Source of the DNA: an uncultured Woeseia sp.
Lineage (GTDB): Bacteria > Pseudomonadota > Gammaproteobacteria > Steroidobacterales > Woeseiaceae
Length of the DNA stretch: 64,000 bases
Direction of reading: 5' to 3'
Assembly: GCA_937925605.1 (NCBI GenBank)
Contig: CALALV010000002.1
Location: 1-64,000 of the forward strand
The notes under the pieces were generated by a model that made no database searches, had not been told where the DNA came from, and was given only the letters and a program-made list of their open reading frames with translations. Positions 18,060 through 27,692 of this stretch are shown piece after piece. How positions within the stretch are numbered: the first letter of the stretch is position 1; each line of letters starts with the position of its first letter. The translations under genes were made by a program, and so were the position numbers.

Positions 18060-19337
18060 CTAGTTGCAGCCCGGCAGCTTCCTGGCGCCGAGTGCGTCCG
18101 GAAGCTCGCCGTGGATGTCGCGGGCGTGGCGGCGCAGAGCGGCGAGCGTGACGTCGTCGCCGCCGGCGACGAGGCGGCGGAGCAGCTCGTCCAGCGGATC
18201 GGGCCGGCTGCGTTTCTCGCGCAGCTCGGCGTGCAGCCCGGCGAACACGGCAACGGCCCGCGCCGTCGTGGCGGCGGTCGATTCGCCGCCACACAGGCTG
18301 GCGCTGCTTGAACCCCAGTCGGCCAGGTCGTCGAGCGCCGCGCGGAAGCGGCGTGCCGTGATCGTGCGGCTGCGCCGCAGGATTTCGAGACCGTAGTACT
18401 CGGCGAAACCCTCGATGATCCAGTCCGCGCCGTCTGCGCTGTCGACTTGCATCCCGACGTGCATCAACTCGTGCAGCAGCGTGCTGGTACCGTTCTCGCT
18501 GATCAGCGGCAGGCCCGCGTGCAGGAACAGCGAGGCGGGGCCCGACAGTCCGCCGCGCCAGACGCCGTCCGAGGCGCTGATGATCGTCAGGCGGTCCGGG
18601 AAGTCGGGCAACACGCCGACGAGCTGCGGCAGCGTCCAGTTCAGGAACGCCAGCATGTCCAGCCGACGGACGTCCTGGCCGGTCGGGCCGCCGACCAGCA
18701 CCCGCACGCCCGCGATCGTCTCGAAGCGAACGCCGATGCGCCCGAGCAGCATCCAGCCGGAGGGCCGGTCGAAGCGGCGCTCGTCGTTCGTCACGAGGTA
18801 GACGTCGTCGCGCTCCCGGTAGCGGGTCAGCGACGACCAGCCGCGCGGCAGCTCGAAGCGCAGGGTCGTCAGGCTGCGCGCGCCGACCAGCGTGCGCGTC
18901 GCCGCCGGCGGCATCAGGTCACTGCCGCGGAACAGGGCCCAGTCCTTCGTCATGATTGCGTCGTGCAGGCGGCCGTTGCGCAGGTGCGCGACCCGGACGG
19001 TCCAGCGCAGGCTGCCGCCGCTGTCGCCCGGCAGCCAGCTTACGCGCTCCCCGTCGCGGACCAGCTCGCCACCGTCGGCGTCGACGCCGGAGAAGCGCGA
19101 TGCCGGCAGGTCCATCGACAGCTCGCGGAGCAGGCGTCGCGGCTGCCGCACGCTCAATTCGACGCGCGCCGTACCCTGCGCCGGATCCGGGGTGATCGTG
19201 TAGGCGAGTTCGTAGAGCCGCTCCTCCGCGGCCGGCTCCGGGGCCGCCGCGGCGCAGCCCGCCGTAATCACGAGCGCAACGAGGAGGCGCAGCCGGCGGC
19301 GCGCATCGGCAATGCCGGGGGCTGGGACGCAGTTCAT
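18060..19337 (-). CDS. Secreted gluzincin (M1-like) metallopeptidase
   Basis: 425-aa exported protein. The start at 19337 gives a signal sequence (RLRLLVALVITAGCAAAA); the Cys could be lipidated, although the lipobox is imperfect. An N-terminal beta domain precedes the catalytic domain with H289-E-L-M-H293 and the downstream EGFAEYY, where E309 is the probable third zinc ligand. This matches the gluzincin pattern HExxH...EGFA of M1/M61-like peptidases, with a shorter spacer than usual (15 residues rather than about 18). Substrate unknown. It is divergent from the NlpC/P60 gene. Confidence 0.75.
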   Translation of the reverse strand: MNCVPAPGIADARRRLRLLVALVITAGCAAAAPEPAAEERLYELAYTITPDPAQGTARVELSVRQPRRLLRELSMDLPASRFSGVDADGGELVRDGERVSWLPGDSGGSLRWTVRVAHLRNGRLHDAIMTKDWALFRGSDLMPPAATRTLVGARSLTTLRFELPRGWSSLTRYRERDDVYLVTNDERRFDRPSGWMLLGRIGVRFETIAGVRVLVGGPTGQDVRRLDMLAFLNWTLPQLVGVLPDFPDRLTIISASDGVWRGGLSGPASLFLHAGLPLISENGTSTLLHELMHVGMQVDSADGADWIIEGFAEYYGLEILRRSRTITARRFRAALDDLADWGSSSASLCGGESTAATTARAVAVFAGLHAELREKRSRPDPLDELLRRLVAGGDDVTLAALRRHARDIHGELPDALGARKLPGCN

Positions 19338-19396
19338 ACCGGATTCAGCAGGCTCCTGATAACCTTCGGAAATCTTTGGCGGCCGAAGTGTTGCAC

Positions 19397-19915
19397 ATGT
19401 TCCAGCAGCCAGCCAGTTCAGTACGCGCGCTGCTCGCCGTGGCGATGGCGGCCGGTCTCGCGGCCTGCGCCGGACCCGCGCCGCGCGAGTCCGGCAGCTC
19501 GGCTGCGGAACCGGTCGTCCGGGCGGCACAGCGCCCCGCCGCCCCGGCCCGCCCGGTTCACGAGGCGGCAGCCGTCGTGGCCGTACGCCAGGTCGGCGTG
19601 CCCTACGTGTACGGCGGCAGCGATCGGCGCGGCTTCGACTGCAGCGGCCTTGTCTGGTTCGCCTACCGCCATGCCGGCAAGCACGTGCCGCGGACGACCC
19701 GGACCCTCTGGGATGCGCTGCGGCCGGTCGCACGCGGCCAGCTGCGGGTCGGCGACGTGCTGTTCTTCCGCATCGCCGGCAAGATGTCGCACGTCGGCCT
19801 GTACCTCGGCGAGGGCCGCTTCGTGCACGCGCCGTCGTCCGGCCGTGAGGTCACGATCGCAGCGCTGGACGCGCCGTTCTACCGGGAAGCTTTCATCCGG
19901 GCCGGGCGGCCCTGA
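19397..19915 (+). CDS. NlpC/P60 family lipoprotein (cell-wall endopeptidase)
   Basis: 172-aa outer-envelope lipoprotein from the ATG at 19397. The lipobox LAAC places the lipidated Cys at 24. The NlpC/P60 domain starts near residue 55 and shows the catalytic FDCSGLVW (Cys82), the MSHVGLYLG histidine motif and FVHAPSSGR. The family cleaves D-Glu-mDAP-type peptide bonds in peptidoglycan. It resembles Spr/NlpC in size and order. An upstream TTG in frame (19376) is unlikely to be the start because it would spoil the signal peptide. Confidence 0.92.
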   Translation: MFQQPASSVRALLAVAMAAGLAACAGPAPRESGSSAAEPVVRAAQRPAAPARPVHEAAAVVAVRQVGVPYVYGGSDRRGFDCSGLVWFAYRHAGKHVPRTTRTLWDALRPVARGQLRVGDVLFFRIAGKMSHVGLYLGEGRFVHAPSSGREVTIAALDAPFYREAFIRAGRP

Positions 19916-19976
19916 AACGCGGCGCGCGCCGCCGGGTGCGCCCCCGCCGGCAGGCGAACCCGTCGACCCGCTGCCG

Positions 19977-20654
19977 TCAGGCGTCTTCGTCGACGATAAA
20001 CAGCTTGAGCTGGTCCGACAGGCCCTTGCAGGCCTTCGATTGCGTGCGCGCGAGCAGCGGGATCGGTACGACGATCGCCGGCAGGAACGAGGTGCCGCTG
20101 AAGTCCGCGGCCACGGTGCCCGCGTCCTCGAGTCCCGACAGGTCCCATACCGAGGCCTCGTAGTTGGCGTCGTTCTGCCACCAGGCGAAGCCGAAGCAGC
20201 CGCCACCGCCGGGTCCCGCCGCGCAGGACAGGCTGCCGCCGCCGGCGACGCGGTCGGTTTCGCCGTCGAGCCAGACGACGTAGCGCACGCCCTGCTCGCG
20301 GATTGCCTGGCGCACGCCGGGGCGCGACATCAGCGTCGGCAGGCCTTTCGTGTCGGCCGGCGCGGTGCGCGGCTCGAACCACGGGAACAGCGCATCGACG
20401 AAATCCTGGTGCGGAATCACCCGCAGTCCGCTGGAGCCGCGGCCGACGGCGTTGCCGACGCAGTCGATGAAGTCGCTCTCCGTCTCGTTGCCGAGGTGGT
20501 AGCTCTTCGCCATGATGACGATGCCCTCGCCATCGCGGATGCCGGTGCCGCCCTGCCGCGAGTCCTCGATGCGCGAGGTCACGCAGGCCGCCAGCGGCAG
20601 ACCGAGCACGGCGAGCACCGGCAGGCGCCAGCGCCTCAGTTCAACCGCTTTCAT
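19977..20654 (-). CDS. Hypothetical lipoprotein
   Basis: 225 aa from the ATG at 20654. The signal peptide ends in a lipobox (LPLAAC). The body contains a VIPHQDFVDALFPWFEPR segment, a Cys/Gly-rich loop (SLSCAAGPGGGGCFGFAWW) and a hydrophobic C-terminal region (SFLPAIVVPIPLLARTQ). The family is not recognised. The pattern of sensing an enzyme-like 'RYVVWLDGETDRV' strand is similar to other uncharacterised proteobacterial lipoproteins. It overlaps the preceding lipoprotein gene by 14 bases, so the pair is translationally coupled. Confidence 0.65.
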   Translation of the reverse strand: MKAVELRRWRLPVLAVLGLPLAACVTSRIEDSRQGGTGIRDGEGIVIMAKSYHLGNETESDFIDCVGNAVGRGSSGLRVIPHQDFVDALFPWFEPRTAPADTKGLPTLMSRPGVRQAIREQGVRYVVWLDGETDRVAGGGSLSCAAGPGGGGCFGFAWWQNDANYEASVWDLSGLEDAGTVAADFSGTSFLPAIVVPIPLLARTQSKACKGLSDQLKLFIVDEDA

Positions 20655-21324
20655 CGCTCGTGTCCTCCTGGGCCGTGGTTTGCAGGGCCGCGGGAGGCCC
20701 GGCATTCAGGTCGTCGCCGGTCGCCCCCTCGGCACGCTGCCGCAGCTTGCTGATCCCGGTCGCCTTGTCCATTTGCAGGATGATCAGGGCCGCGGCATCG
20801 CGCATGGCCAGCACGGCCGCGCGCTTCAGCGCCTCGTCGCCGCCGAAGGTCGAGGTCTGGCTCTTCCCGTAGGCGCTGATCGGCCAGTTGGCGATCTGCG
20901 TGCCGCGGTCGTCGAAAATCTTGATGCGATAGCGGATCCAGACCGCGAATGCATCGGTCTGGCTTTGCTCGGGAACCGAGAACTCGAAGGCATCGATGCC
21001 GGGCTCGATCAGCGCGTCGAAGCCGTGTGCGGCCGGATCGACCTCGCCGTCGATGACGGTCACGTCGCTGAACATCGAGCCGAACAGCTTGTCGAACAGC
21101 AGCCGGTTCGAGCGGCCGAGGTCGATCTTCCATTTCTCCTTGCCGATGACGCGCTCTTCGTGGACGAAACTGTCGAAGGTCTCCGGGTAGCGCACGCCGA
21201 CGTTCAGCGGCATGGCGGACACGAGCGGATCGGGTATGCGCGGGTCGTGCATGGCGACCTGCGATCCGCAGGCCTGCAGCAACAGCAGCAGGCCGAGCGC
21301 AACTGGAATTGAGCGTACCGACAT
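20641..21324 (-). CDS. Hypothetical lipoprotein
   Basis: 227 aa from the ATG at 21324 (MSVRSIPVALGLLLLLQACGS; lipobox LLQAC). The mature part has VRYPETFDSFVHEE, then an alternating beta-rich region (FDALIEPGIDAFEFSVPEQ..., VWIRYRIKIFDDRG.QIANWPISAYG) and a helical AMRDAAALIILQM segment. This layout is like lipoproteins that assemble at the outer membrane, but no family is recognised. First gene of a coupled two-lipoprotein unit. Confidence 0.65.
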   Translation of the reverse strand: MSVRSIPVALGLLLLLQACGSQVAMHDPRIPDPLVSAMPLNVGVRYPETFDSFVHEERVIGKEKWKIDLGRSNRLLFDKLFGSMFSDVTVIDGEVDPAAHGFDALIEPGIDAFEFSVPEQSQTDAFAVWIRYRIKIFDDRGTQIANWPISAYGKSQTSTFGGDEALKRAAVLAMRDAAALIILQMDKATGISKLRQRAEGATGDDLNAGPPAALQTTAQEDTSDESG

Positions 21325-21465
21325 CGAGTCCCCGGGGCAGCGGCGCCTGGCTGCGTCGCCGTCACATCCGTTTGTTTGAGCCCATGCGGCGGGCTTTAGT
21401 TCCGCGCGGGAACGGCCCGGAGCGCCCATCGACTTTAGACCGGCCCCGCAGCCGGCGCAACAGCC

Positions 21466-22461
21466 TCAGGCGTACCAGGGCAACGGCGGTTCCTGGGTCA
21501 GCGCGGTCTGCTCGCGCAGCGCCAGCACGTGCTCGTCCCAGTAGCGCGGCGTGTCGAACCAGGGGAAGGCCTGCTTGAACGCGGGGTCGTCCCAGCGGCG
21601 CGCCAGCCAGGCCGCGTAATGCAGCATGCGCAGGCTGCGCAGCGCTTCCACGAGGTGCAGTTCGCGCGCATCGAAGCGGCGGAATTCCTCGTAGCCGTCC
21701 AGCAGCGTGGCGAGCTGGGGCGTCTGTTCGTCCCGATCGCCCGACAGGAACATCCACAGGTCCTGCACCGCCGTGCCGCTGCGCGCGTCGTCGAGGTCGA
21801 CGATGTGGACGCGCTCGTCCTGCACGAGCACGTTGCCGGGGTGTAAGTCGCCGTGCAGGCGCAGCTCGCGGACGGCGCCCGCGCGCTCGAAGGCCTCCTC
21901 GACGGCCTCGAGCAGGTGTTCGGTCACGCCGGCGTAGACCTCGCGCTGCTCGGCCGGGATAAAGTCCGAGTCGAGCAGGTAGTCCACGGCGTCATAGCCG
22001 TACGACTCGATGTCGACGGCCGGGCGATGGGCGAAATCGGCGCGCTCGCCGACGTTGTGGATGCGGGCGACGAAGCGCCCGATCTGCCGCTGCAGGTCCT
22101 TGCTGTCGAGTTCCGGGGCGCGGCCGCCGTGACACGGCGACACGGACACGCGGAAGGGCCCGCGGTGGTGCAGCGTTGCGCCGTCGATTGCAAGCGGCGC
22201 GACCACCGGGATCTCGGCTTCGGCCAGCTCGGCCGCGAAGGCGTGCTCCTCGTGAATCGCGTCGTCCGACCAGCGCGCCGGCCGGTAGAATTTGGCGACG
22301 ACCGGGCGGGCGTCCTCGATGCCGACCTGGTAGACGCGGTTTTCGTAGGAATTGAGCGCGAGCAGGCGGCCGTTCGTGCGGAAACCGAGCCCCTCGAGCG
22401 TGTCGAGGATGTCGTCGGGCGTGAGTTCCCGGAACGCCAGCGTCGGGTCGGCGGCCGTCAC
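21466..22461 (-). CDS. srkA: Stress response kinase A (SrkA/YihE/RdoA)
   Basis: 331-aa Ser/Thr kinase of the choline-kinase fold, associated in E. coli with Cpx and oxidative stress and protection from death programmes. Hallmarks: N-terminal LGF.TNGRLLALNSYENRVYQV, phosphate-binding VVAKFYRP, catalytic LHGDLHPGNVL and metal-binding VDLDDA. The start ATG overlaps the typA stop by 4 bases (ATGA), so translation is coupled to typA. Confidence 0.93.
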   Translation of the reverse strand: MTAADPTLAFRELTPDDILDTLEGLGFRTNGRLLALNSYENRVYQVGIEDARPVVAKFYRPARWSDDAIHEEHAFAAELAEAEIPVVAPLAIDGATLHHRGPFRVSVSPCHGGRAPELDSKDLQRQIGRFVARIHNVGERADFAHRPAVDIESYGYDAVDYLLDSDFIPAEQREVYAGVTEHLLEAVEEAFERAGAVRELRLHGDLHPGNVLVQDERVHIVDLDDARSGTAVQDLWMFLSGDRDEQTPQLATLLDGYEEFRRFDARELHLVEALRSLRMLHYAAWLARRWDDPAFKQAFPWFDTPRYWDEHVLALREQTALTQEPPLPWYA

Positions 22462-24284
22462 GCGCCCGCCAGCCGCCGGTCGCGCTTGCGCTCGCTCTCG
22501 GTCAGGCGTTTCTTGCGCAGCCGGATGCTCGCCGGCGTGACCTCGAGCAGTTCGTCGTCGTCGATGAATTCGAGCGCCTGCTCCAGCGAGAACTTCACCG
22601 GCGGCGTCAGCAGGATGTTCTCGTCCGACCCGGCGGCGCGGATATTGGTCAACTGCTTGGCCCTGGTCGGGTTGACGACCAGGTCGTTCTGGCGGCTGTG
22701 GATGCCGACGATACGTCCCTCGTAGACCGGTTCGCCGTGACCGATCAGCAGCCGGCCGCGCTCCTGCAGGTTGTAGAGCGCGTAGGCCAGCGCCTTGCCG
22801 TCGACGTTGGAGACGAGCACCCCGTTGACACGCTGCCCGAGCGGCTGCGGCACGTAGCGGTCGTAGCGCTCGAACACGTGGTAGATCAGGCCCGTGCCGG
22901 AGGTCGCGGTCAGGTATTCGGTGCGGAAGCCGATCAGCCCGCGGGTCGGGATCCGGTAGTCGAGCCGCATGCGGCCCTTGCCGTCGGCCTGCATGTCCAG
23001 CAACTCGCCCTTGCGCTCGGCGATGCGCGACATGACGGCACCCTGGTAGGCCTCCTCGAAATCGACGGTCAGCTGTTCCCAGGGCTCGAGCCGCGCGCCG
23101 TTCTCTTCGCGGACGATGACCTCCGGCCGCGACACCGCGAGCTCGAAGCCCTCGCGGCGCATGTTCTCGATCAGCACGGACAGGTGCAGCTCGCCGCGGC
23201 CCGAGACCCGGAACTTGTCGGGATCGTCGGTATCGGCCACGCGCAGCGCGACGTTGTGTTTCAGTTCCTGGTCCAGGCGCTCGCGGATCTGGCGGCTCGT
23301 CAGGTACTTGCCCTCACGGCCGGCGAACGGCGACTTGTTGACCTGGAAGGTCATGCTGATCGTCGGCTCGTCGACGGCCAGCGCCGGCAGCGCCTCCGGC
23401 GCGTCGCGCGGGCACAGCGTGTCCGAAATGTCGAGTTCGTCGATGCCGGAGAACACGACGATGTCGCCGGCGCTGGCGCGCTCGATGCGCTGCCGCTCCA
23501 GCCCGTGGAAGCCGTACAGCTCGAGCACGCGCCCGTTGCGTATACCCCCCTTGCGATCGACGATCGCAACCGGCGTGTTGCCGCCCAGCGTGCCGCGCTG
23601 GATGCGGCCGATACCGAGCACGCCGACGTAGGCGTCGTAAGCGAGGCTGGACACCTGCAGCTGCAGCGAGCCGTCCGTGACCACTTCCGGCGGCGGCACC
23701 CGCGCGACGATGGCCTCGAACAGCGGTTGCATGTCGCCGCCGCGGGCGTCCGCGTCCTCGCTGGCCCAGCCCTCGAGTGCCGAGGCGTAAATCACCGGAA
23801 AATCGAGTTGCTCGTCGGTAGCGCCGAGCCGGTCGAACAGGTCGAAGGTCTGGTCGAGCACCCAGCTGGGCCGGCTGCCGTCGCGGTCTACCTTGTTGAT
23901 CACGACGAGCGGCTTCAGGCCGCGGGCGAAGGCCTTCTGGGTGACGAAGCGAGTCTGCGGCATCGGCCCGTCGACCGCGTCCACCAGCAGCAGCACGCTG
24001 TCGACCATCGACAGCACGCGCTCGACCTCGCCGCCGAAGTCCGCGTGGCCGGGCGTGTCGACGATGTTGATGCGATAGTCCTGCCAGCGGATCGCGGTAT
24101 TCTTGGCGAGGATCGTGATTCCGCGTTCCCGCTCCAGGTCGTTCGAGTCCATGACCCGCTCGGGCACGGCGGCGCGCGGGCCGAGCGTCCCGGACTGCTT
24201 GAGCAGCTGGTCGACCAGCGTGGTCTTGCCGTGGTCGACATGCGCGATAATCGCGATATTGCGGAGTTTCTGGAGGTCGGACAC
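22458..24284 (-). CDS. typA: Ribosome-dependent GTPase TypA/BipA
   Basis: Translational GTPase needed for 50S assembly and growth under stress or cold; 608 aa from the GTG at 24284 (VSDLQKLRNIAIIAHVDHGKTT). Length and N-terminus fit TypA. G1 AHVDHGKT lies at 14-21, G2 near RGITILAKN, G3 DTPGHADF and G4 NKVDRDGSRP. EF-G-like domain III and the TypA-specific C-terminal domain (TRGLIGFRTEYLT) follow. An upstream in-frame extension to 24383 is ignored because it lacks homology. It is followed by srkA with a 4-base overlap. Confidence 0.96.
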   Translation of the reverse strand: MSDLQKLRNIAIIAHVDHGKTTLVDQLLKQSGTLGPRAAVPERVMDSNDLERERGITILAKNTAIRWQDYRINIVDTPGHADFGGEVERVLSMVDSVLLLVDAVDGPMPQTRFVTQKAFARGLKPLVVINKVDRDGSRPSWVLDQTFDLFDRLGATDEQLDFPVIYASALEGWASEDADARGGDMQPLFEAIVARVPPPEVVTDGSLQLQVSSLAYDAYVGVLGIGRIQRGTLGGNTPVAIVDRKGGIRNGRVLELYGFHGLERQRIERASAGDIVVFSGIDELDISDTLCPRDAPEALPALAVDEPTISMTFQVNKSPFAGREGKYLTSRQIRERLDQELKHNVALRVADTDDPDKFRVSGRGELHLSVLIENMRREGFELAVSRPEVIVREENGARLEPWEQLTVDFEEAYQGAVMSRIAERKGELLDMQADGKGRMRLDYRIPTRGLIGFRTEYLTATSGTGLIYHVFERYDRYVPQPLGQRVNGVLVSNVDGKALAYALYNLQERGRLLIGHGEPVYEGRIVGIHSRQNDLVVNPTRAKQLTNIRAAGSDENILLTPPVKFSLEQALEFIDDDELLEVTPASIRLRKKRLTESERKRDRRLAGA

Positions 24285-24387
24285 GGGTAGCGGGGCCGGC
24301 GGAAGAGGGCGCGGATTATAGAGAGGCCGCGCGGCAATTGATACGGCGCGCGGCTCCGGTAAGCTCGGGCCCCAGGGAGGCATTCCA

Positions 24388-25866
24388 TTGAGCGAATCCA
24401 GGCTGGCGGGGGGCGTCTACGGCGACCTGACCCGGGACATCGACCGCGCCGCGCCGGGCCCCGGCGGCATCGCCTTTTTCGATTTCGACGGGACGCTGAT
24501 CTTCGGCTTCTCGATCGCGTCGATCTTCCGCGAGCGGGTTCTGTCCGGGCGCCTGCGCCCGCGCGACGCGCTGGCGCAGTTCCTGTCGCTGGTCGGCCAC
24601 GGCGTCAGTGGCAGCGACTACACGCTGCTGCTGGAAGAGGCCGCCGAGACCCTGGCCGGCGTGCCGGAGCAGGAGTTCATCGATCTCGGCGAGCGGGTGT
24701 TCGACAAGTACCTCGCGGGTGTCGTCTACCCGGAATCGCGCGCGTTGCTGCGCGCCCACCAGCGACGCGGGCACACCGTGGTGGTGCTGTCGTCGGCCAC
24801 CGGCTACCAGATCGACCCGGTGGCCCGCGAGCTCGGTATCGAGCACGTGCTGTGCAATCACTTCGAGGTCGAGAACGGGCTGTTCACCGGTGAGATTCTC
24901 GACCCGGTCGTCTACGGTCGCGGCAAGCTCGATGCCGCGCGTCGTTTCGCGGCCGAGCGCGGCGTCGACCTCGCCGACTGCTGGTTCTACAGCGACGGGC
25001 TCGAGGACCTGCCGCTGCTGGAGGCGGTCGGCCGGCCGCGGCCGCTGAACCCGGATTCGGCACTGCGCGAGGTGGCGCATCGCCGCGACTGGCCGATCCG
25101 CGACTTTTCGAGCCGCGGCCTGCCGGGCCTGCGCGAGGTCGTGCGCACCGGGCTCGTCTACGGCGCCTTCATGTCGGCCGCGCTGTCGATCGTCCCGACG
25201 TGGATTCTGAACCGTTCGCGGCGCGACGCGGTCAACCTCGCGGTCACGACCTGGGGTGAGTTCGGCAGCGCGCTGGCGGGCATCGACGTGCGCGTGCGCG
25301 GGGAGCAGTACCTGTGGGCCGAGCGCCCGGCCGTGTTCCTGTTCAACCACCAGAGCGCGATCGACGTGCTGATCGTCGCCAAGCTGCTGCGCCGCGATTT
25401 CAATGCGATCGCCAAGCAGGAGATCGCGCTCAATCCGCTCGTGGGCCCGGTCTTCCGCGTGGCCGACACCGTGTTCGTCGACCGCCGCAACCACGAAAAG
25501 GCCATCGAGGCGCTGCGGCCGGTGGTCGGCTCGCTGCGCTCCGGCCTGTCGCTCGCGATCGCGCCGGAGGGTACGCGCAGCGCCAGCGACCGGCTCGGTC
25601 CGTTCAAGAAGGGCCCGTTCCACATCGCGATGCAGGCCGGCGTGCCGGTCGTGCCGATCGTGATCCACAACGCCGGCGACGTGCTGCCGAAGGGCGGTTT
25701 TTTCGTCAGGCCGGCGCCGGTACAGGTCGACGTGCTGCCCCCGGTCCCGACCGGAGACTGGCGGCCGGAAACGGTCGACCGCCACGTCGCCGACGTGCGC
25801 GAGATGTACCTCGAGGCGCTCGGCCAGCGGCGCGAGGGTGCGCCCGCGCTGACCCGGGTCAAGTAG
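24388..25866 (+). CDS. HAD-IB phosphatase / 1-acylglycerol-3-phosphate acyltransferase fusion
   Basis: 492-aa two-domain protein with a TTG start behind GGGAGG. The N-terminal HAD-IB domain has the nucleophile motif FFDFDGTLIFG (about residues 30-40) and the FYSDGLEDLPLL motif. The C-terminal lysophosphatidic acid acyltransferase domain has H321-x4-D326 (NHQSAID), the FVDRRN block and PEGTRS at 393-398. The fusion is known (PlsC-like HAD-acyltransferases) and implies phosphatidic-acid-related lipid synthesis. It is divergent from typA. Confidence 0.88.
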   Translation: MSESRLAGGVYGDLTRDIDRAAPGPGGIAFFDFDGTLIFGFSIASIFRERVLSGRLRPRDALAQFLSLVGHGVSGSDYTLLLEEAAETLAGVPEQEFIDLGERVFDKYLAGVVYPESRALLRAHQRRGHTVVVLSSATGYQIDPVARELGIEHVLCNHFEVENGLFTGEILDPVVYGRGKLDAARRFAAERGVDLADCWFYSDGLEDLPLLEAVGRPRPLNPDSALREVAHRRDWPIRDFSSRGLPGLREVVRTGLVYGAFMSAALSIVPTWILNRSRRDAVNLAVTTWGEFGSALAGIDVRVRGEQYLWAERPAVFLFNHQSAIDVLIVAKLLRRDFNAIAKQEIALNPLVGPVFRVADTVFVDRRNHEKAIEALRPVVGSLRSGLSLAIAPEGTRSASDRLGPFKKGPFHIAMQAGVPVVPIVIHNAGDVLPKGGFFVRPAPVQVDVLPPVPTGDWRPETVDRHVADVREMYLEALGQRREGAPALTRVK

Positions 25867-25949
25867 CAGGGTCGCCGGCCGCGCCCGCAGCCGGTATCCT
25901 GCGCACTTCGCCGCCGCTGGCCGGGTGCCCGCGGCCCCATGCCCACCAG

Positions 25950-27692
25950 ATGGAAATCCAGATCATGCCCAGACTTGCCACGGCCAGGAACCTCGCGGTC
26001 TACGCGCTGCTCGCGCTCGCTGCCGCCTGCAACCAGGCGGACGACGACGCCGGCTACAGCGCCGGCATTCTCGAGTACGTGCCCGCCGACACGCCCTACC
26101 TGTTCGCGTCGCCCGGGCCGGTGCCCGACGACGTCTACGAGAAGATCGAGCCGAAGATGGACCGGCTGCTGGCCGCCTACCGCGACGTCATCCGTTTTTC
26201 GCTGCGCGAGGGTCTCGAGGATCGCGAGCTCGACAGCGAGGAGTCGGAAATCGAGGCCGAGCGCGTCGTCGCGGTCGTCGACCGTCTCGTCGGCATGTTT
26301 TCGTCGGAAGGCATGGTGCAGGCCGGGCTGGATCGCGACTCGGCGGTCGCGCTGTACGGCGCCGGGCTGCTGCCGGTGCTGCGCGTCGAGCTCGCGGATA
26401 CGGCCGCCTTCGAGCGCACGCTCGCGGAACTGGAGTCCGAGGCCGGAACCGACATGCAGCGGGCCAGCCTCGACGACGTGACCTATCGCTACGCGGGCGA
26501 CGAAAACGCACGCGTCCTGGTCGCGGTGCAGGACGACCACATGGTCGCCACGCTGGTGCCGACGAGCCTCGGCGAGGATGGCCTGCGCAGCGTGCTCGGG
26601 ATCGCGAAGCCCGCCCGCTCGGTCGCCGCCTCGGGCGAGCTCGCGCAGCTGGCGGAACGCTATGGCTACACCAGCTTCGGCGCCGGCTACGTCGACTTCC
26701 GGCGTATCGCGGCCGTGTTCCTCGACGAACAGTCCGGCGTCAACGCGGAAGTGCTGGCGCTCGCCGACTACGACCATACTCGCCTCTCGGACGTGTGCCG
26801 GGAGGAAATTCGCGGCATGGCGGCGATCGCACCCCGCCTCGTTACCGGCTACACCGAATACAGCGCCGAGCGCATGGTCTCGAATACCGTGCTAGAGCTC
26901 CGCGAGGACATCGCCAAAGGGCTGTCGGCGCTGACGGCCCCGGTGCCCGGCCTCGGCAGAGACCAGGGTGGCATGGTGTCGTTCGGAATGAGCATCGATC
27001 TCGCCGCCGCGCGCGACTTCTATTCGTCACGACTCGATGCGATCGAGGCGACGCCTTACAAGTGCGAGCTGTTCGCCGACCTGCAGTCCGGCGTCGCGCA
27101 GGGGCGCGCGGTCCTCGAGCAGCCGGTGCCGCCGATCGTCTACGGTTTCCGCGGTTTCCTCGCCGTCGTCGACGAGGTAACCGGCCTCGACGTGGCGAAC
27201 AAGCAGCCGCCGACGTCGATCGACATGCGCTTCCTGCTGGCCAGCGAGAACGCGCCGGGGCTCGTCGCCATGGGCTCGATGTTCAGCCCGGAACTGGCGA
27301 TGCTGAACCTGCAGGCGGACGGCAAGGCCGTGCGCTTCGAGTCGCCGCAGCTGCAGCCGCCGGTCGAGGAGGCCTGGCTGGCCATGACCGATTCGGCGAT
27401 CTCGATGGCGGTCGGCAAGAACGGCGAAAAGCAGGCCACGACGCTGCTCGAGCAGCCGGCCGGCAGTCCGCCGCCGCTGTTCTCGATGCACATGGACGCC
27501 GGCCGCTACTACGCGTTCATCGGCGACGCGGTCGCCATGGAGCAGGACGGCGAGGACGTCTCGCCGGAGATCGGCGCGGCGGTCAAGGAACTGATGCTGG
27601 CGCTGGGCGACCTGATAGAGCGGGTATCCGTCTCCGTGCTGCTGACCGAGCGCGGCATGGAGATTCCGGCCGTCACGACGCTGGCCGACTGA
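25950..27692 (+). CDS. Large hypothetical lipoprotein
   Basis: 580 aa with a lipobox ending LALAAAC (Cys27). The mature N-terminus LEYVPADTPYLFASPGPVPDD resembles the start of DUF3352-like proteobacterial proteins, which place a 'PADTPY' motif after the anchor. The rest is a mixed alpha/beta body with no catalytic motif seen. A second in-frame ATG is at 25965. Its stop overlaps the next start by one base (TGATG), so the two genes are coupled. Its opening is similar in style to the 715-aa protein at 42698, suggesting distant paralogy, which is unproven. Confidence 0.75.
   Translation: MEIQIMPRLATARNLAVYALLALAAACNQADDDAGYSAGILEYVPADTPYLFASPGPVPDDVYEKIEPKMDRLLAAYRDVIRFSLREGLEDRELDSEESEIEAERVVAVVDRLVGMFSSEGMVQAGLDRDSAVALYGAGLLPVLRVELADTAAFERTLAELESEAGTDMQRASLDDVTYRYAGDENARVLVAVQDDHMVATLVPTSLGEDGLRSVLGIAKPARSVAASGELAQLAERYGYTSFGAGYVDFRRIAAVFLDEQSGVNAEVLALADYDHTRLSDVCREEIRGMAAIAPRLVTGYTEYSAERMVSNTVLELREDIAKGLSALTAPVPGLGRDQGGMVSFGMSIDLAAARDFYSSRLDAIEATPYKCELFADLQSGVAQGRAVLEQPVPPIVYGFRGFLAVVDEVTGLDVANKQPPTSIDMRFLLASENAPGLVAMGSMFSPELAMLNLQADGKAVRFESPQLQPPVEEAWLAMTDSAISMAVGKNGEKQATTLLEQPAGSPPPLFSMHMDAGRYYAFIGDAVAMEQDGEDVSPEIGAAVKELMLALGDLIERVSVSVLLTERGMEIPAVTTLAD

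Noticed and set aside
18447..20753. Plus-strand 768-codon frame across the peptidase and NlpC genes
   Set aside because: Shadow: it crosses three well-supported genes on both strands and has Arg/Ala-rich composition.
22698..24290. Plus-strand 530-codon frame opposite typA
   Set aside because: Antisense shadow; TypA motifs are complete on the other strand.
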